Positions 23,143 to 34,180 of a stretch of 64,000 bases of DNA are shown piece after piece. The translations under genes and the position numbers were made by a program. The notes beneath the pieces are model-generated. The model was given only the letters and a program-made list of their open reading frames with translations, had not been told where the DNA came from and ran no database searches. Position 1 is the stretch's first letter. Each line of letters begins with the position of its first letter. This DNA comes from Rhynchosporium graminicola (taxonomy: Eukaryota; Ascomycota; Leotiomycetes; Helotiales; Ploettnerulaceae). The DNA lies in NCBI GenBank assembly GCA_900074885.1, contig FJUW01000023.1, positions 394,319 through 458,318 of the forward strand, in the 5' to 3' direction.

Positions 23143-23421
23143 TCACTCATCTCCATCCACCACCCTACTCTCCACACTCACATCCTCACACTCACCACTC
23201 ACCCTCTCCTCCCTCCACCTCCTCCTCCTCTCCCTCCTCCGTTGAAAGCGTCTACAATGCTCACAAAACCCACTAGAGCCCTTGCGCGGCTCCACGAAAC
23301 AGATTAGAAGAATAGGACATTTTTCCGGGCTGTAGTTGGACAGGGATTGTGCTTCGCAGCAGCACATCACGCCGGTGATGTGTGAGCAGTTGACGTGCTG
23401 GGTGTTGGCGTGTTCGCACAT
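23143..23421 (-). CDS. Short Cys/His-rich protein of unknown function
   Basis: A single exon encodes 92 residues. The N-terminal half has regularly spaced Cys/His (MCEH, then CSHITG, then CCCE, C, C and a final C-E-H-C at about 53-56), suggesting a small metal-binding fold. The C-terminal half is a run of Arg/Glu (about 58-75) that may be a basic helix, followed by an acidic end. Small fungal proteins starting MC..H and ending CxxC are common and uncharacterised. The opposite strand is open too and is proline-rich, so the coding call is tentative; it rests on the Cys/His spacing and an ATG that starts the motif. Confidence 0.45.
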   Translation of the reverse strand: MCEHANTQHVNCSHITGVMCCCEAQSLSNYSPEKCPILLICFVEPRKGSSGFCEHCRRFQRRRERRRRWREERVSGECEDVSVESRVVDGDE

Positions 23422-24802
23422 TACTGGGATGGGATGGGATGGGATAAATGGGGTTGGGTTTGATGGCTGGGGAGGAATTGGAAGGGTTGTGTTGGAAGGT
23501 ACAGAAGTGGGAAGAGAAAGTTGGGATTTCGCGTAGAGCAGGACATTCGTTTTGAGAGTGGGTTAGGTACTTGGAGTAGAATAGGAGGAGAGTTAGAGCC
23601 GCAGGAAGGAATCGGCTTGATATCTACCAGAGGAAACAAAGGCGTTGTTGACGCTGTTGTTGCTTTAATAATGGAACAAAGCACGTTCTCTTCATTGTGA
23701 CAGACAACAAAGCTTGCTCTTTGTCCTTCACTGTGCCTTCTTGTTACAGGAAGCCTCTCTAGCTATCTTTGTCGTACTCATCCGATGTGGTTCCTTGTTG
23801 AGAACCTAGATTACTAGGACATGGACCTCTGTACAGAGATCTGATTTAGATTGTGTTCCCACGCGAATTGTGCTTTCTGACTTTTTTGATGCGCCTCAAA
23901 TTTACATAATTCCAGGGGTGAGGAGATCAACTGCAAGTGCAAGTTGAGTTCGTGATTTTGCACATGGGCTACTGTCGAAAAAGTTTCAAAGAAGGACTTC
24001 AAAGTCGAAGCGAATCAACGAAGTGCTGCATATCAAACACATGTGAAATTCTCGTGTTTACGCCTGTCCGGATCACAGAAACGTTATCGTCATCCCTCAT
24101 CATATTCGTCGGCATCAGCAACCCTGCTCCTGCTGAAGAAATGGCGTATCTAGGCAGTTCGATTTCGCATTCCGGACATTGCCTATCCCCTCGACCGCTC
24201 TCCATCGGATTTGAAGACGACAACCGAGTTCCATTAGCTTTACCACGGAGACTTCTGATTGATTTCGACTTTACAGGGCGTAGTGAAATTTTGTATATTT
24301 GTTATCAGGCGATTTGGTTATGCAGGAATGCAGGCAGAAAGGAGGACATTGTGTTAGCGTACACTTAGCGAGATGGGTCACGGGATGTAGTAAAATTGGA
24401 GAACGAATGTCAGGTTGAGAAGGTTAGATTTTTATGAAAGTAGATATGTAATACCACGTAGACAGAGATCAAACTAATCGAAGTCTTGCAGAGCTTTAGC
24501 GGGCTGGAAAATTTGCTCCCGACATCAAGACTCCTGGTTGATCTAGTTTGAGGCCAATTTATTAGTTGCGAGTACTGTTTGATTACAGGACGTGGACGTG
24601 GATGAGGACGGATGGGGGCAGGTATGAACCCTCTGGCCTTGCAATGTTTGTGTGTTTGTGTAATTGCCATTATCAAATTATGCGGATGAGTGTTATGTAC
24701 AGATCCGCCCGTGCTATGCTTTTAAGGAAAGTCGTGAATAAAACTCGCTATGCTATGCCATGCCGTACGTCACACTTCGTCATAAACATCCTTCACAGCA
24801 GC
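23422..24802. other. Intergenic region, nothing recognised
   Basis: It starts with GGGAT repeats (about 23427-23445) just upstream of the Cys/His-rich frame. It contains short open frames without motifs, then the 3' flank of the secreted IgE-binding-like gene. Confidence 0.35.
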
Positions 24803-25447
24803 TTAATTCTTCTCCTTGAAAGCCCATGCAGGGAGTCCAGTGTAGCCACCCGTTGCTACGGTGACAGCAATGCAGCCGGTGTGGCCAGCAACAGAGCGAG
24901 CAAAGAGTTGGTAGACATCCTGACCAAGGTTGCTCTTCTCGCCAGTTGGGCAGGCATCGAAGCCCTGGTTCTCGAAGGTCAATGAACCGACAGTTCCATC
25001 TGCAAGTTGAGGAGTGTATTGGAACCCTTGAATCTTAGCAAGCTCAGGAATCGCAAGGGTGTGAGGTCTGGTGTAGCCGAGCTCTCCGGTGTTTGTGACA
25101 TAAACTTCTTGGCCGCCGGGTGAGAGGACATTCAGGTTGATACCGGTGGTTGCTGGATTGTAAAAGAAGGTGGTAGCGTTGCTGACTGGAGAATAGTTAG
25201 TTTGAGGTGTGATGTTGGGCAAGGAATTTCAGTGTGTACCTGTTGAGCAGTCGATGATTTCTGGTTCGCAGTACGCCGCGGCCTCCTTGTTGATGAAGAG
25301 TCGCTCTCCGCTGGCGCGGATGCTGCCATGCTGGATGTGAGTGCCGCCGGCGAGGATGTCAGCCTGGAAGTAGTTTGTGAAGCGCTTGGCTGGGGTGGCA
25401 GAAGAGAGGCCAACAAGGGCGGCGATGATGGCAGTCTTGGTGAACAT
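24803..25447 (-). CDS. Secreted cell-wall-type protein, fungal IgE-binding-protein-like family
   Basis: Two exons (25240-25447, 24803-25185; 54-nt intron, GTACAC..CTCCAG) give 196 residues. The signal peptide covers about residues 1-17 (MFTKTAIIAALVGLSSA), followed by TPAKR, a possible Kex2-type Lys-Arg site. The mature protein is beta-rich. Its order of blocks (a GGTHIQHGSI strand near the start, a YC..E..DC cysteine pair before the intron, SPGGQEVYVTNTGELGYTRPHT in the middle, F..QGFDACPTG, then a QLFA segment and a late Cys before IAVTVA) matches the small secreted family annotated in Aspergillus and relatives as IgE-binding or antigenic cell-wall protein. The molecular role is unknown; a wall-associated or surface protein is expected. 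The start is fixed by the signal peptide, and an AGATGAAGATGAAG purine repeat lies upstream. Confidence 0.75.
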
Positions 25448-28400
25448 CTTGATGTAAATTTATGTTGGTGAGTTTGGAGAAGCGAGATAGATATTGTTCT
25501 TAGATGGGGTAAGGATGAAGATGAAGATGAAGATGAAAGTGATTGGGTTGATGAGATGGACGTCTGGGAGAGGAATTGGACAGGACTTATATACTTGGAC
25601 ACCCCGGGCAAAGATATGGCATCCTGAGAGCCGAAGTATCGTAGCGAAGCTCGGCTATGATGCTAGAGGTAATTGGTAAACGTTGATCTTCTCGTATTGC
25701 TCTGACCATCGTGGGGCCATGATGCGCTGCGGATCTACCAATCTTGGGACTAGCATGTAAAGAGGGTCACATGAAATGCCAGACGAAGTTGAAGTTGAAG
25801 TTGAAGTTGAAGTTCACTTGAAATACCCAAAGGACGCCCGCCACGCCAGGAAGCTTGTTGACCAATGAAACAGGCAAAATTATTCTCGTTTCGCAATGGT
25901 TCGCAACAACCGAGTAGTAACTTCGTATACAGAATTCCTTTCTTTCCTCTGACTCCGTAGATCAGACTACAAATAAAAGTATGCATTTCATGTGGCCACC
26001 CTCGAGCCACCTCCTGTACTTCGAAGTGGAGTTTGTGGCTGCCGACAGGGTTGGACCCCAGATTTACAATCCTTTTTTTTTCTATTTGGAAGCTTGTCCG
26101 CCGTCGCCGCTCCGTGTAAAAGGAGGCTCACCACTGGGGCAGGTCGTTACCGACTCTTACCAGATCGTATTTGCAATTATACCTGCCTACAGTGGACGAG
26201 TCTATTCTCTTTTGCAGAAAACGTGACGATTCAACAAAAACACCATTGCGTTGTACAGTAATTAAACCCTAGCAATACGATAAAAAGCAAATTACGAAGA
26301 AAGAAGCCAGCAAGGTTGAGTTGTCAACTCCAAACTATGGAGGTGTAGGGAGGGTAGATTGTGGCTCACCGGGCACGGCAGAACAAATGCATTCGTGTAG
26401 GCAGAATAGAAAGCGGTGAGCCATATTTCAGCCCTGGCCAGCACCCACACCGTACGTCATACGCCGACGAGAAGCAATGACAGAAAGTGACACTTGTCAG
26501 TGCGGTAGTTGAAAAGTCTCCCGAAATAGCAACGCCGTTCCGATGGCTCAACTAACCAAGTTTAGACCAGTCGTCGATCGCTCGTGTTGCTGGTATAAGT
26601 GGATGGATACTTCTCGCTTAAGCATCATCGGCTTTGAGCAGTAGTCCGGGGAAAAGATTGGCAGGTGTCTATGCGGCCCTGTCAGGAGCTCTCCCTTTTA
26701 GTGTTGGGCTGTATTTCAGCATTAGCTCGGTACTGTACATCGGAATGTGTGTTTGCCGTATCGTGAATCGAGGTACTCGTACCGGTATGGGAAATATGTC
26801 AGGGGCGTGAAAAGAAACGTAATTGGGAAACTTCCAGCCTCTTTGAGTTCTTTGATAGCCGGCAATTAGATTCTGCAATACGGTGAGGCCCGGGAGGACG
26901 GACTAACTAAGCCTATCTGGGATATGAGTTTGTCAGATGACCTGACTTTAGAACGGAAGGTACAAGAAGAGTTCAAAATGAGTTCTTGCAGGCCATCACC
27001 CTCGGGGTTTCCAATCTCTAGCTGTAGGTAGTACTAAGTTAGATGCTGATACTTGAGAGATTCTTATACTTCGTGCAGGGGGAAAGGTTCAAATAAAGAT
27101 TATTCGTCCATGCTCGGAGACCCCAGCGTAATAACAAAGACTCAACAAACTCTGAGTATACTCTGAGTAACTCTAAGTACACCTAACTTGTGTTGAGTTG
27201 AGTACGCTAATTTCTGAGTTGAGTAGAGTATTCGCTGTTTGTACTCAAGAGTAGACTAGGAGTATCTAAGTCTGTATAAAATACGTATAATTCAGGTATA
27301 AAAGTAAAGGAAGTGAAGCCTTATCGCTTATATACTAGTATCAAACAAGACTTTAAAGAGATACTGGTTTTGTACATTGCAGTACTAAGTATACTTAAAG
27401 TAACTCAAAGTACGATTGTGCTGACTTTCCGCTAAATATAGCTCTGTGTTGAGTTGGATACGGGGTCGTACTCAACTCAACTCAATCACTACGCTGATCC
27501 GAGACCCAGACTTTAGTCACTTTACATATTTAAGATTAGATTTAGGATTGAAACGACTAAATCGAATCAGTTGCTTTGGTGAAACCCCATGTACAGTAGA
27601 ATCTTCTACTTGCAAGTAGTATACAAGTTTTGCCCAAAGATCAACCATTTGTTGTCTGTGCGTATTACTAGAATCTTCCACTATGTAAGGGGTATTAGCT
27701 AATCAGCTAATCCGCTTCCTCTAAATTTTCCTGAAAGTACTGTCCTGAGCCTTATGACGACAACTTAATGACGTTCGTGTTCGGAACGTCTGACCATATA
27801 GACTATGTGGTTGTGATGAGCATATATATCCGACAAAGATCCGGTTGAATGTGGTCCTATTAGTAAGGCGACAATCCAATACGAAAGATTAAAATTTTCT
27901 GGCATTATGATGTCGAATTCGGTATAGCAGACAGGTCTCGCTTCGCTGTTCCAAATTTGGATTCAGTTCGAAATTATATCATGCCACAAGTTATCCACAC
28001 AAGAATACCAGGGCACACCAAAACCTTTCGAGTCTGTCTGTCACACTGAGCATTTGGAAGTACATCTATATATATAATCCTGGCCTGCCAAGAGTATGAG
28101 ATAGATATGTACCTTCTCACAGCTATACACATGTCTGCGTAAGAAGTCCTCTTCTGTGGTTCGGGGAATTTTCGATCTCTGAGGCATCGGAGACATAACA
28201 CCCCAGTCCGCCTTCCCATTGTTGAAACCAGTTTTACAAGATTACATGCTGTCTTGTGACTCTTGTCGCCCAACAAAACCCAACCCACAGTGAGCTCTTC
28301 AACATCCCTAAATAGCGCTGCGAAATAGGGGGAGGGTCCTCATGACCGTATGATGAAATTTCTCCTACGCACGAGCGAAGGAAAGACGCTGCTAATAGCT

Positions 28401-28452
28401 GTTCCAGGAATCGAACTGCTAATTTCTTGACGTTTGAAACATTGAGGCCGGG
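25448..28452. other. Gene-poor, partly AT-rich region
   Basis: About 3 kb. It includes the promoter of the secreted protein, the GAAGTT array listed separately, and an AT-rich part at about 27100-27560. There, motifs like GAGTTGAGTA and CTCAACTCAA recur in both orientations (near 27190, 27215, 27450 and 27475), as in a decayed repeat. No intact gene. Confidence 0.4.
25785..25814. repeat. (GAAGTT)5 hexanucleotide array
   Basis: Five perfect GAAGTT units. Reads as alternating Gln-Leu on the minus strand but lies in no supported gene. Confidence 0.9.
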
Positions 28453-28990
28453 TCATAGATTTTGCTTTGTGTATTCAAGGACGAGTAAACCGTTGAGGTA
28501 TATCGTGTCGATACTAGTTCGGAACCAGACCGGCGGAGCATAAATAATGCTCCTGCAGAAGTCCAGAATGCGGTCCAAAAAAATTCGATTCCGCACAGTC
28601 CATGTTTGTGGCCTTTGTCTTTGAATCGTGTCCTCGGATCGAGTATTCAAGAAGAGCTTCTATCGTAGTTCAAGAGTGCAACACGCTGAGAACGTTGGGA
28701 TACCCGCAGGAAGCGGAATGCAGTTGAATTATTCTGGCATTCTCCACGATCTCCTCCTTCTGAACGAATCGAGTTTCGTCTCTGACATCTTGCCCGATAA
28801 TCGTCATGTATACGCGAGTTGTGATTGTATGAAAACTTGGCGGTGCGAACAGTACGCGCGAACGGCGCGACTTCATACGCTGAAATTCCGAGACTACGCA
28901 TCGAGGACCTTGTAAAGCCTGTCCCCAGATCATATCTGATTTCATTCGGCAGCTCTGGAAACTTGTGAAATCTGCCAAGGACGTGATATG
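28453..28990 (-). pseudogene. Broken 2EXR-domain gene
   Basis: 2EXR is a short fungal domain of unknown function defined by F-x-FPxLPxEIR, xxIWxxAL and GPRVV. On the minus strand near 28985-28945 one frame reads FHKFPELPNEIRY. After an apparent one-base insertion a second frame continues MIWGQALQGPRCVV. A little later come an APPS..TITTRVY part and, further down, SIDTIYLNGLLVLEYTKQNL ending at 28453. That last part fits the later family block built around D-T-[IVL]-Y-L. At least two frame changes and internal stops separate the blocks. The start of the gene is unclear and could lie upstream of 28990. Confidence 0.6.
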
Positions 28991-29468
28991 CGTAGGTTGT
29001 GATGTGAAAGTTGAGGTTTGCATGACTCCAGCCGTGTCCTAGTCAATGAGGTTGATCTGATCTGCCTCTTCTTTGTCCTCTGCTTCCATGGCTTCACGTC
29101 TGTCATTACTTGGAGCTGATCCTTCTCCAGGTCAAAAGTGTTTGAAGGTTGTAGCGTGTACAAAATTACTAGGACAATTTCCATTTACGATGGATTTTAT
29201 GAGCTGAAGCACTCCCTCGAGAAAGTTTTTATTTTGTGCTGGAGGTTATACACCACCCTCCTTTTCTCACCAATTTGTCCTCTTGCTAAATAACGAAAGG
29301 GCAAATACAGAAGGCAGTCTACAACAATCAATCGCTCTATTATTCACGATTAGCTTACTTTCTATGGTGGCTCAAAAAGTGATGTCATTCCCAACTTTCA
29401 TTTCAAGGTCGTCGCTCACCTCGCTAAAATTATGCATGTTTATGATAACACTTGAGCGGAAATACAAC

Positions 29469-29710
29469 ATGTCCATCGCCAACGACTACCTCGTGAGTAC
29501 TCGCAGTTCCCCAAATCATCAAATCAACAACTGACATCTTTACAGCACCTCCTCTCCACCTCCGCCTCCAGGCTCGACGATAATTATTCGCAACGCATCC
29601 GAGTTGTAAGAATGAAACCCTCATTTCGCAGAAGGTTTCTTTCAGCCCCGGGCCTTCTTGGGCCCGGGGCAGTTGTTTTTTTTTTGGCCTTCACATTATT
29701 TGATTTCTAG
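29469..29710 (+). CDS. Possible two-exon microprotein (uncertain)
   Basis: An ATG at 29469 gives eight codons (MSIANDYL), then a textbook 53-nt intron (GTGAGT donor at 29493, CTGAC branch site, TTACAG acceptor ending 29545). The second exon reads to a TAG at 29708-29710. The predicted protein has 62 residues: a polar first half and a hydrophobic end. The second exon runs straight through the perfect inverted repeat and T-tract described separately, which argues against a conserved protein here. It may instead be the surviving 5' end of a longer decayed gene. Function unknown. Confidence 0.25.
29645..29685. repeat. Perfect GC-rich inverted repeat followed by a T10 tract
   Basis: GCCCCGGGCC at 29645-29654 and its exact reverse complement at 29661-29670 enclose a six-base loop (TTCTTG). 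Five bases later comes a run of ten T (29676-29685). The hairpin stands out because the surroundings are AT-rich. The layout mimics a bacterial intrinsic terminator; in a fungal nuclear setting a mobile-element end or a Pol III stop are alternatives. Confidence 0.85.
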
Positions 29711-30904
29711 AGAATGTTAAAGGTGAGGATGCGACGTTGTGTTTTTATATCTACCGGTAATATGCGCGGGTTCCTCTATGCCCACGGAAAAGAGACACAG
29801 GAGTATGTCCTGTGTTTCCGTGTTTCCTGTGTTTCCAAATGTTATAAAATTGGGCTTGACCTCAGATGAAAATGATTTTGATCGAGGGTAGAGGTTTGTA
29901 AGATCGTATACTGCCTGGTGTGGGCAACCACTGAAGGTCGACCGGTTTGAGGTGCTGTAGCTCGAGCGGTTGAAAAACATTTAGCTGATATTCCTAGAGA
30001 AGTTCTAAAGGATTCTCACATTCAATTGAATTAGATTCTCCACTTTAAAATACCCGAAGGTTCAAGTTAGGTAATTACCTTCTAATCTCAAGATCATGAA
30101 GTGACAGAAGGTATGCTTATGAACGGGAAGGCTCGCTTATGACACTTGTCTGCGACTTGACGACATGTAATAATTTAATTCAAAATCGTCAAACCATTGG
30201 AGGACTGTTTTCAGATACTTGATTAAAACTTCCAGGAACTTAAAGTATGTTCGACAAGATAGGGATGTGAAACAGATAGATTCGATGATGATTAAAAGGT
30301 CGGAACAATCGTTCTTCCTCAACTTTGGCTGGTCACTTATGCCATTACTGTAAAGATCTAGGAATCCGACCTAAGATATTATTTGTAAAATTAGTCAGAC
30401 CCATATTTTCTTTATAAGGCTGTGAGTGACGAATTTAGTCTCTTTGTTTACATATCCACCTTTGGTCCTCGCTTGTTCTTGTACTCGGACCGGTTGCAGA
30501 GGTCCGCCATGTCACAATCATCACGACATGTATATTCTCAGTACCTTGTTGCGATCTAGTTTTCACCGAAAAGATGCTTTCGATGTTTAGCCATCCATAT
30601 TACTGTGATGGTAGGAAGAATATTTCCCCGCGAGGGCCTGTGGCTGGGAGAGCAGCAAGATCTGGAGGGGCAACCATTCAATACATCAAATGCATCACAA
30701 CATAAAAGGTTCGAAACAGCTTACAGCTTGATGCTCCAGAAGAAAGCCATTGGGAAGCCTCACCAGTCGGACGAACGTGCCGCAACTATGGTCGGCGGTC
30801 TTGCCTTTCCACATGTCAGCCCTACTTGATATTGACCTAGCCGCAGACATCACTATGATACGGGATAAATTTCCACCATCACCTGTTGGTACTGCAGGAT
30901 ATAT
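29711..30904. other. AT-rich gene-poor stretch
   Basis: No supported gene. A short open frame at 30605-30829 (74 codons) might be the N-terminal part of the C48-like remnant downstream but has no diagnostic motif. Confidence 0.35.
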
Positions 30905-31576
30905 ATGAAGACCTTATGCAGCTATGCAAACAAGATTCGACACACGGAAAATCCTGTAACTCTCGTTCCGAGCGAGATTGAACCCTGCTACGCTACACGA
31001 CCGCAGCAGATCCGCGCTAACAAAGGGTTCATGAGCTGCAAAACAATCAAATCTGGCGAGTTTGAACGCTGTTATCCATACGTGCACAGAACACAAGATG
31101 CCATTGATGTCTTACGGGGGATTGGCTGTACTGGGGAGGATATCATGAATCTGGACTACCTGTTCATCGCTTCATCCGTTGGCGATGGTCATCTCGCACT
31201 ACTCGGCATAGCCACGAAACAGCGTTTCGCATTCTCCATTGATAGTCTCTTCAATTAAGCTATTCCGTGCATACAGCGCCTTTCGATGGGGTGATGAATA
31301 TTCTTCGCTCACAAGTGGGCGAAGATGATGCAGTTGGGTGGCTATTGTACATTCAGTGGGGTGTAAGGCTGAAGGCTACGAATAATAAGAGTCCTACGGT
31401 ATTAGAGCAAAGATTTTTCTATAACTGTGCCGTCTTTACGGTCGTCAAAGCTTTCTGTTTGGCTTGATTTATTGTCTTACAATCAGGCGGATCTTGATTC
31501 TCTAGCCTCGGATGCTTTTGGAGTTTTTGACAGCGGTCGACAACTGCTTTGCCGGCGAGTGTGCATACCACAGTAA
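30905..31576 (+). pseudogene. Decayed Ulp1/C48-like cysteine protease domain
   Basis: Ulp1-type C48 proteases process SUMO or related modifiers. The first frame holds a block reading DYLFIASSVGDGHLALLGIA followed by FAFSIDSLF. It resembles the strand carrying the catalytic His (usually HW; here H-L) and the following D-S strand with the catalytic Asp. After a stop, another frame reads MNILRSQVGEDDAVGWLLYIQWGV and, after an intron-like or inserted segment, NCAVFTVVKAFCLA, which fits the Q..N..DCGVF region with the catalytic Cys. A third frame continues LDLLSYNQADLDSLASDAFGVFDSG to a stop at 31576. In-frame stops and frame changes make it untranslatable. C48 domains also occur in fungal mobile elements, so it may come from one rather than from a housekeeping SUMO protease. 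Confidence 0.5.
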
Positions 31577-34180
31577 GTCTTGGTGTTGTTAAAAATACTT
31601 CAAAGTTCCGGATGATATCATAACTGGTGCTGTTCCAAATTCACATGCTTTTCAGGGTCCCGAAACCTCCGAACACCCCTCACGAGCAAGGCTGACATGA
31701 ATCATTTTTTTTATTGTTGGACATTCCTATTGGTCTTCTCTACGAAGTCCAACACCTGATCCCAAACCAGCCAGTCGATGTACTTCAGACTCAGACGAGG
31801 AAGGCCCAGGCGAAAGGATAGCAGATGATAAAAATGAAGAGGAAGAATCTCATAGTCACATGGAAGAGGAGCGTGGATGACTCGAGCATCAGTATGGTAC
31901 GGTTGATTCTGTCGACAGCCACGTCCGACATTAATAGACTGATGAAGAGGTAAGAAGATCAACAAAGAAGAATAACGGAATGCAATTTCCTCCAAAGTCC
32001 AAACAGGCCTGGAACGATGGTAACAGAGGCAGGAGACAGAACGACCTGAGACGACGTGATTATTCACCTCAATCTGACCGTCGATATTGCCAAAAGCTAA
32101 AGCCATTACAGTCACGTCGCTTGAACAACCAAGTAGATTTATATAGGCGTTTTGAGGACTTGAGGGAGACTAGATAGATGCTTGAACAGTGAAGTGCTGC
32201 ATCAGTATCAAAAACGGAATAATGGTTCTTCCAGTCGGGTAGACCGTCGACGACCTTGAAGCGCCAGTACTTCTTTGCCTGGTCTTTTTCGACATGACCA
32301 CCATTCACGGGCAGACAACAACACCGTAGATTCGAGGACTGTGGGATAGGTAATCCAAATATAGAATGCTCGCGAATTTGATTTATGGCTGTTCAAAGTC
32401 TCATGAACATACAGGAGCATTCCTAGCACTACCAGACAAGCATCTTGTGCGGTCTGCTGAGACAACATAATAGCAATACAAGCTTAGCATGATCTTCTAC
32501 TCGATCTGCTGTTCTCGGCATGTATTATCCGCTGATTACCGATGTTACCACACTTTAAAATCTCAATACATGAATAAATCTAGCATATCTACGGTGATCA
32601 TAAGACTTTTACTTCCAAAAATACCACCTCTTACAGCGTACAATCCAGTCACGTGATCCCATCAGAGTTTACCTGCTGGCGAACTTGCTTGATATGGTTC
32701 CAGTCTATGTATTAACGAAGTAATATAATTTCGTAACCTTCAACTACCTTGACTGGAGGTGGTTGGATAAATTGAAGTACATGTCCTAAAATACTCGAAG
32801 GAGCCCAATAAAAACTTGAAATATTCGTGAGTTTATTTCATGTCATGGATCGGTGACTGTCAGCGGTCAGATAAAATAAGATTTGCCATTTTGAATACAA
32901 ATTTATGTCCTGGAGATCATTGGATAGATTAGCCTTGTATACTTCCCAAATCAGATGTGCCGATCAACGGAACGTCCTAATTGGGATCGAAGGGTGGTAT
33001 ACCGAACTACCGTCGTCGGATAGGTATGGACCAGTATAGGGTGAGTATATTACGACAGCTAACTGGATTGCCCGAGTGGTTGTCTGCAACGACAAGGAGA
33101 GAAATACGCGGCCTGTTTGCACATTGCAGATTCATCTCGCTCGTCTTATCTCCCTTTCTAGAGGCACAATAGAGAAGTATGTCCTGTACGATAAGTCTCT
33201 AGAGGACAGTTCACCCACATCACATCACAAGGACTGACTTTTCACTGGGCCTGACTTTTCATTGGGCCTTGCAACGCATTTCCCCATTTGCAAAGCATCT
33301 CCGTAAGCTTATGCGGACAGATAAAGTCGGTCATTGTCCTTGGCCCAGCAAGCGAGCATCTAAACGCAATAAAAGAAGATTTTCATGCACGATACTGCAT
33401 TCCACTACTGCCGTACATTCTCCTCGAAACTCAGCAGAAACCGAGTCTAGAATGCCAGAATGGAACGAAGGAAAAAACATCATGAGTTCTGGGAACAGAT
33501 AGGGTAGTTAAGCAAGTACAGACTGAAGCAAAGGAAAGGGGGGGGAAAGGGGAGATAATTCGCAATGCTTAAGGATAACAGATAAACACAGGCTCCAAAG
33601 TAGGTACCCGGTTGTCCGCTTTGTCGGATGTGAAATGAGTGTCTCATTGAAAACATTTTAGTAAAATCCGGCAAGATGCAGATAAACCGAAAGATAATGC
33701 AGCGCAATCCGAACACATGGGCAACCTCGCTAGCCTCGGCTAAGCCTGGCGATCGTCAACAGCCACCTCACGGACCAAGCCGAAGTTCCGCCATCATAGG
33801 TACCGACGGCCTGGAGTCTTGGAACCTTGAGCCTTGGTTAAGTTCATGGCATTCTTAGCTCGGTTGGTTACACTCGACCCAACCTGGAACCCAAATCTTC
33901 ATCGCCAGCCAAAGACTCATACACCGGCTCTTGGTCTCAGTCATTTCAGACAATCAATCAATCAATCAGTTCAGGAGATATCGATCTGTTCTAAACCACC
34001 TCGTTGCCAGCAGCCAGCAGCCTGCGAGACGTCATCACAACCATCTGCAACAACCAGCCACACTAACTCCTTGCGCCTCTCCAACGCCATAGTCTTCGCC
34101 AGGTCAGCGTCAATATCTTTTGCACCGACATATTCTAACGAGCAACCGTCGTCAAAGCGAATACATACTCTGCTAGCAAG
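31577..34180. other. Gene-poor stretch with unassigned minus-strand open frames
   Basis: On the minus strand, frames at 32208-32468, 32069-32308 and 31711-32115 overlap and appear to continue one another through frame changes (for example a segment reading YWRFKVVDGLPDWKNHYSVFDTD). This suggests another decayed gene I cannot name. From about 33850 the sequence becomes the Rho3 promoter and 5' UTR (CAATCAATCAATCAATCAG near 33950-33968). Confidence 0.35.

Noticed and set aside
28385..28445. A T-loop-like GGAATCGAACTG sequence suggesting a minus-strand tRNA
   Set aside because: The flanking bases do not form a five-pair T-stem, and no matching acceptor, D or anticodon arms could be found.
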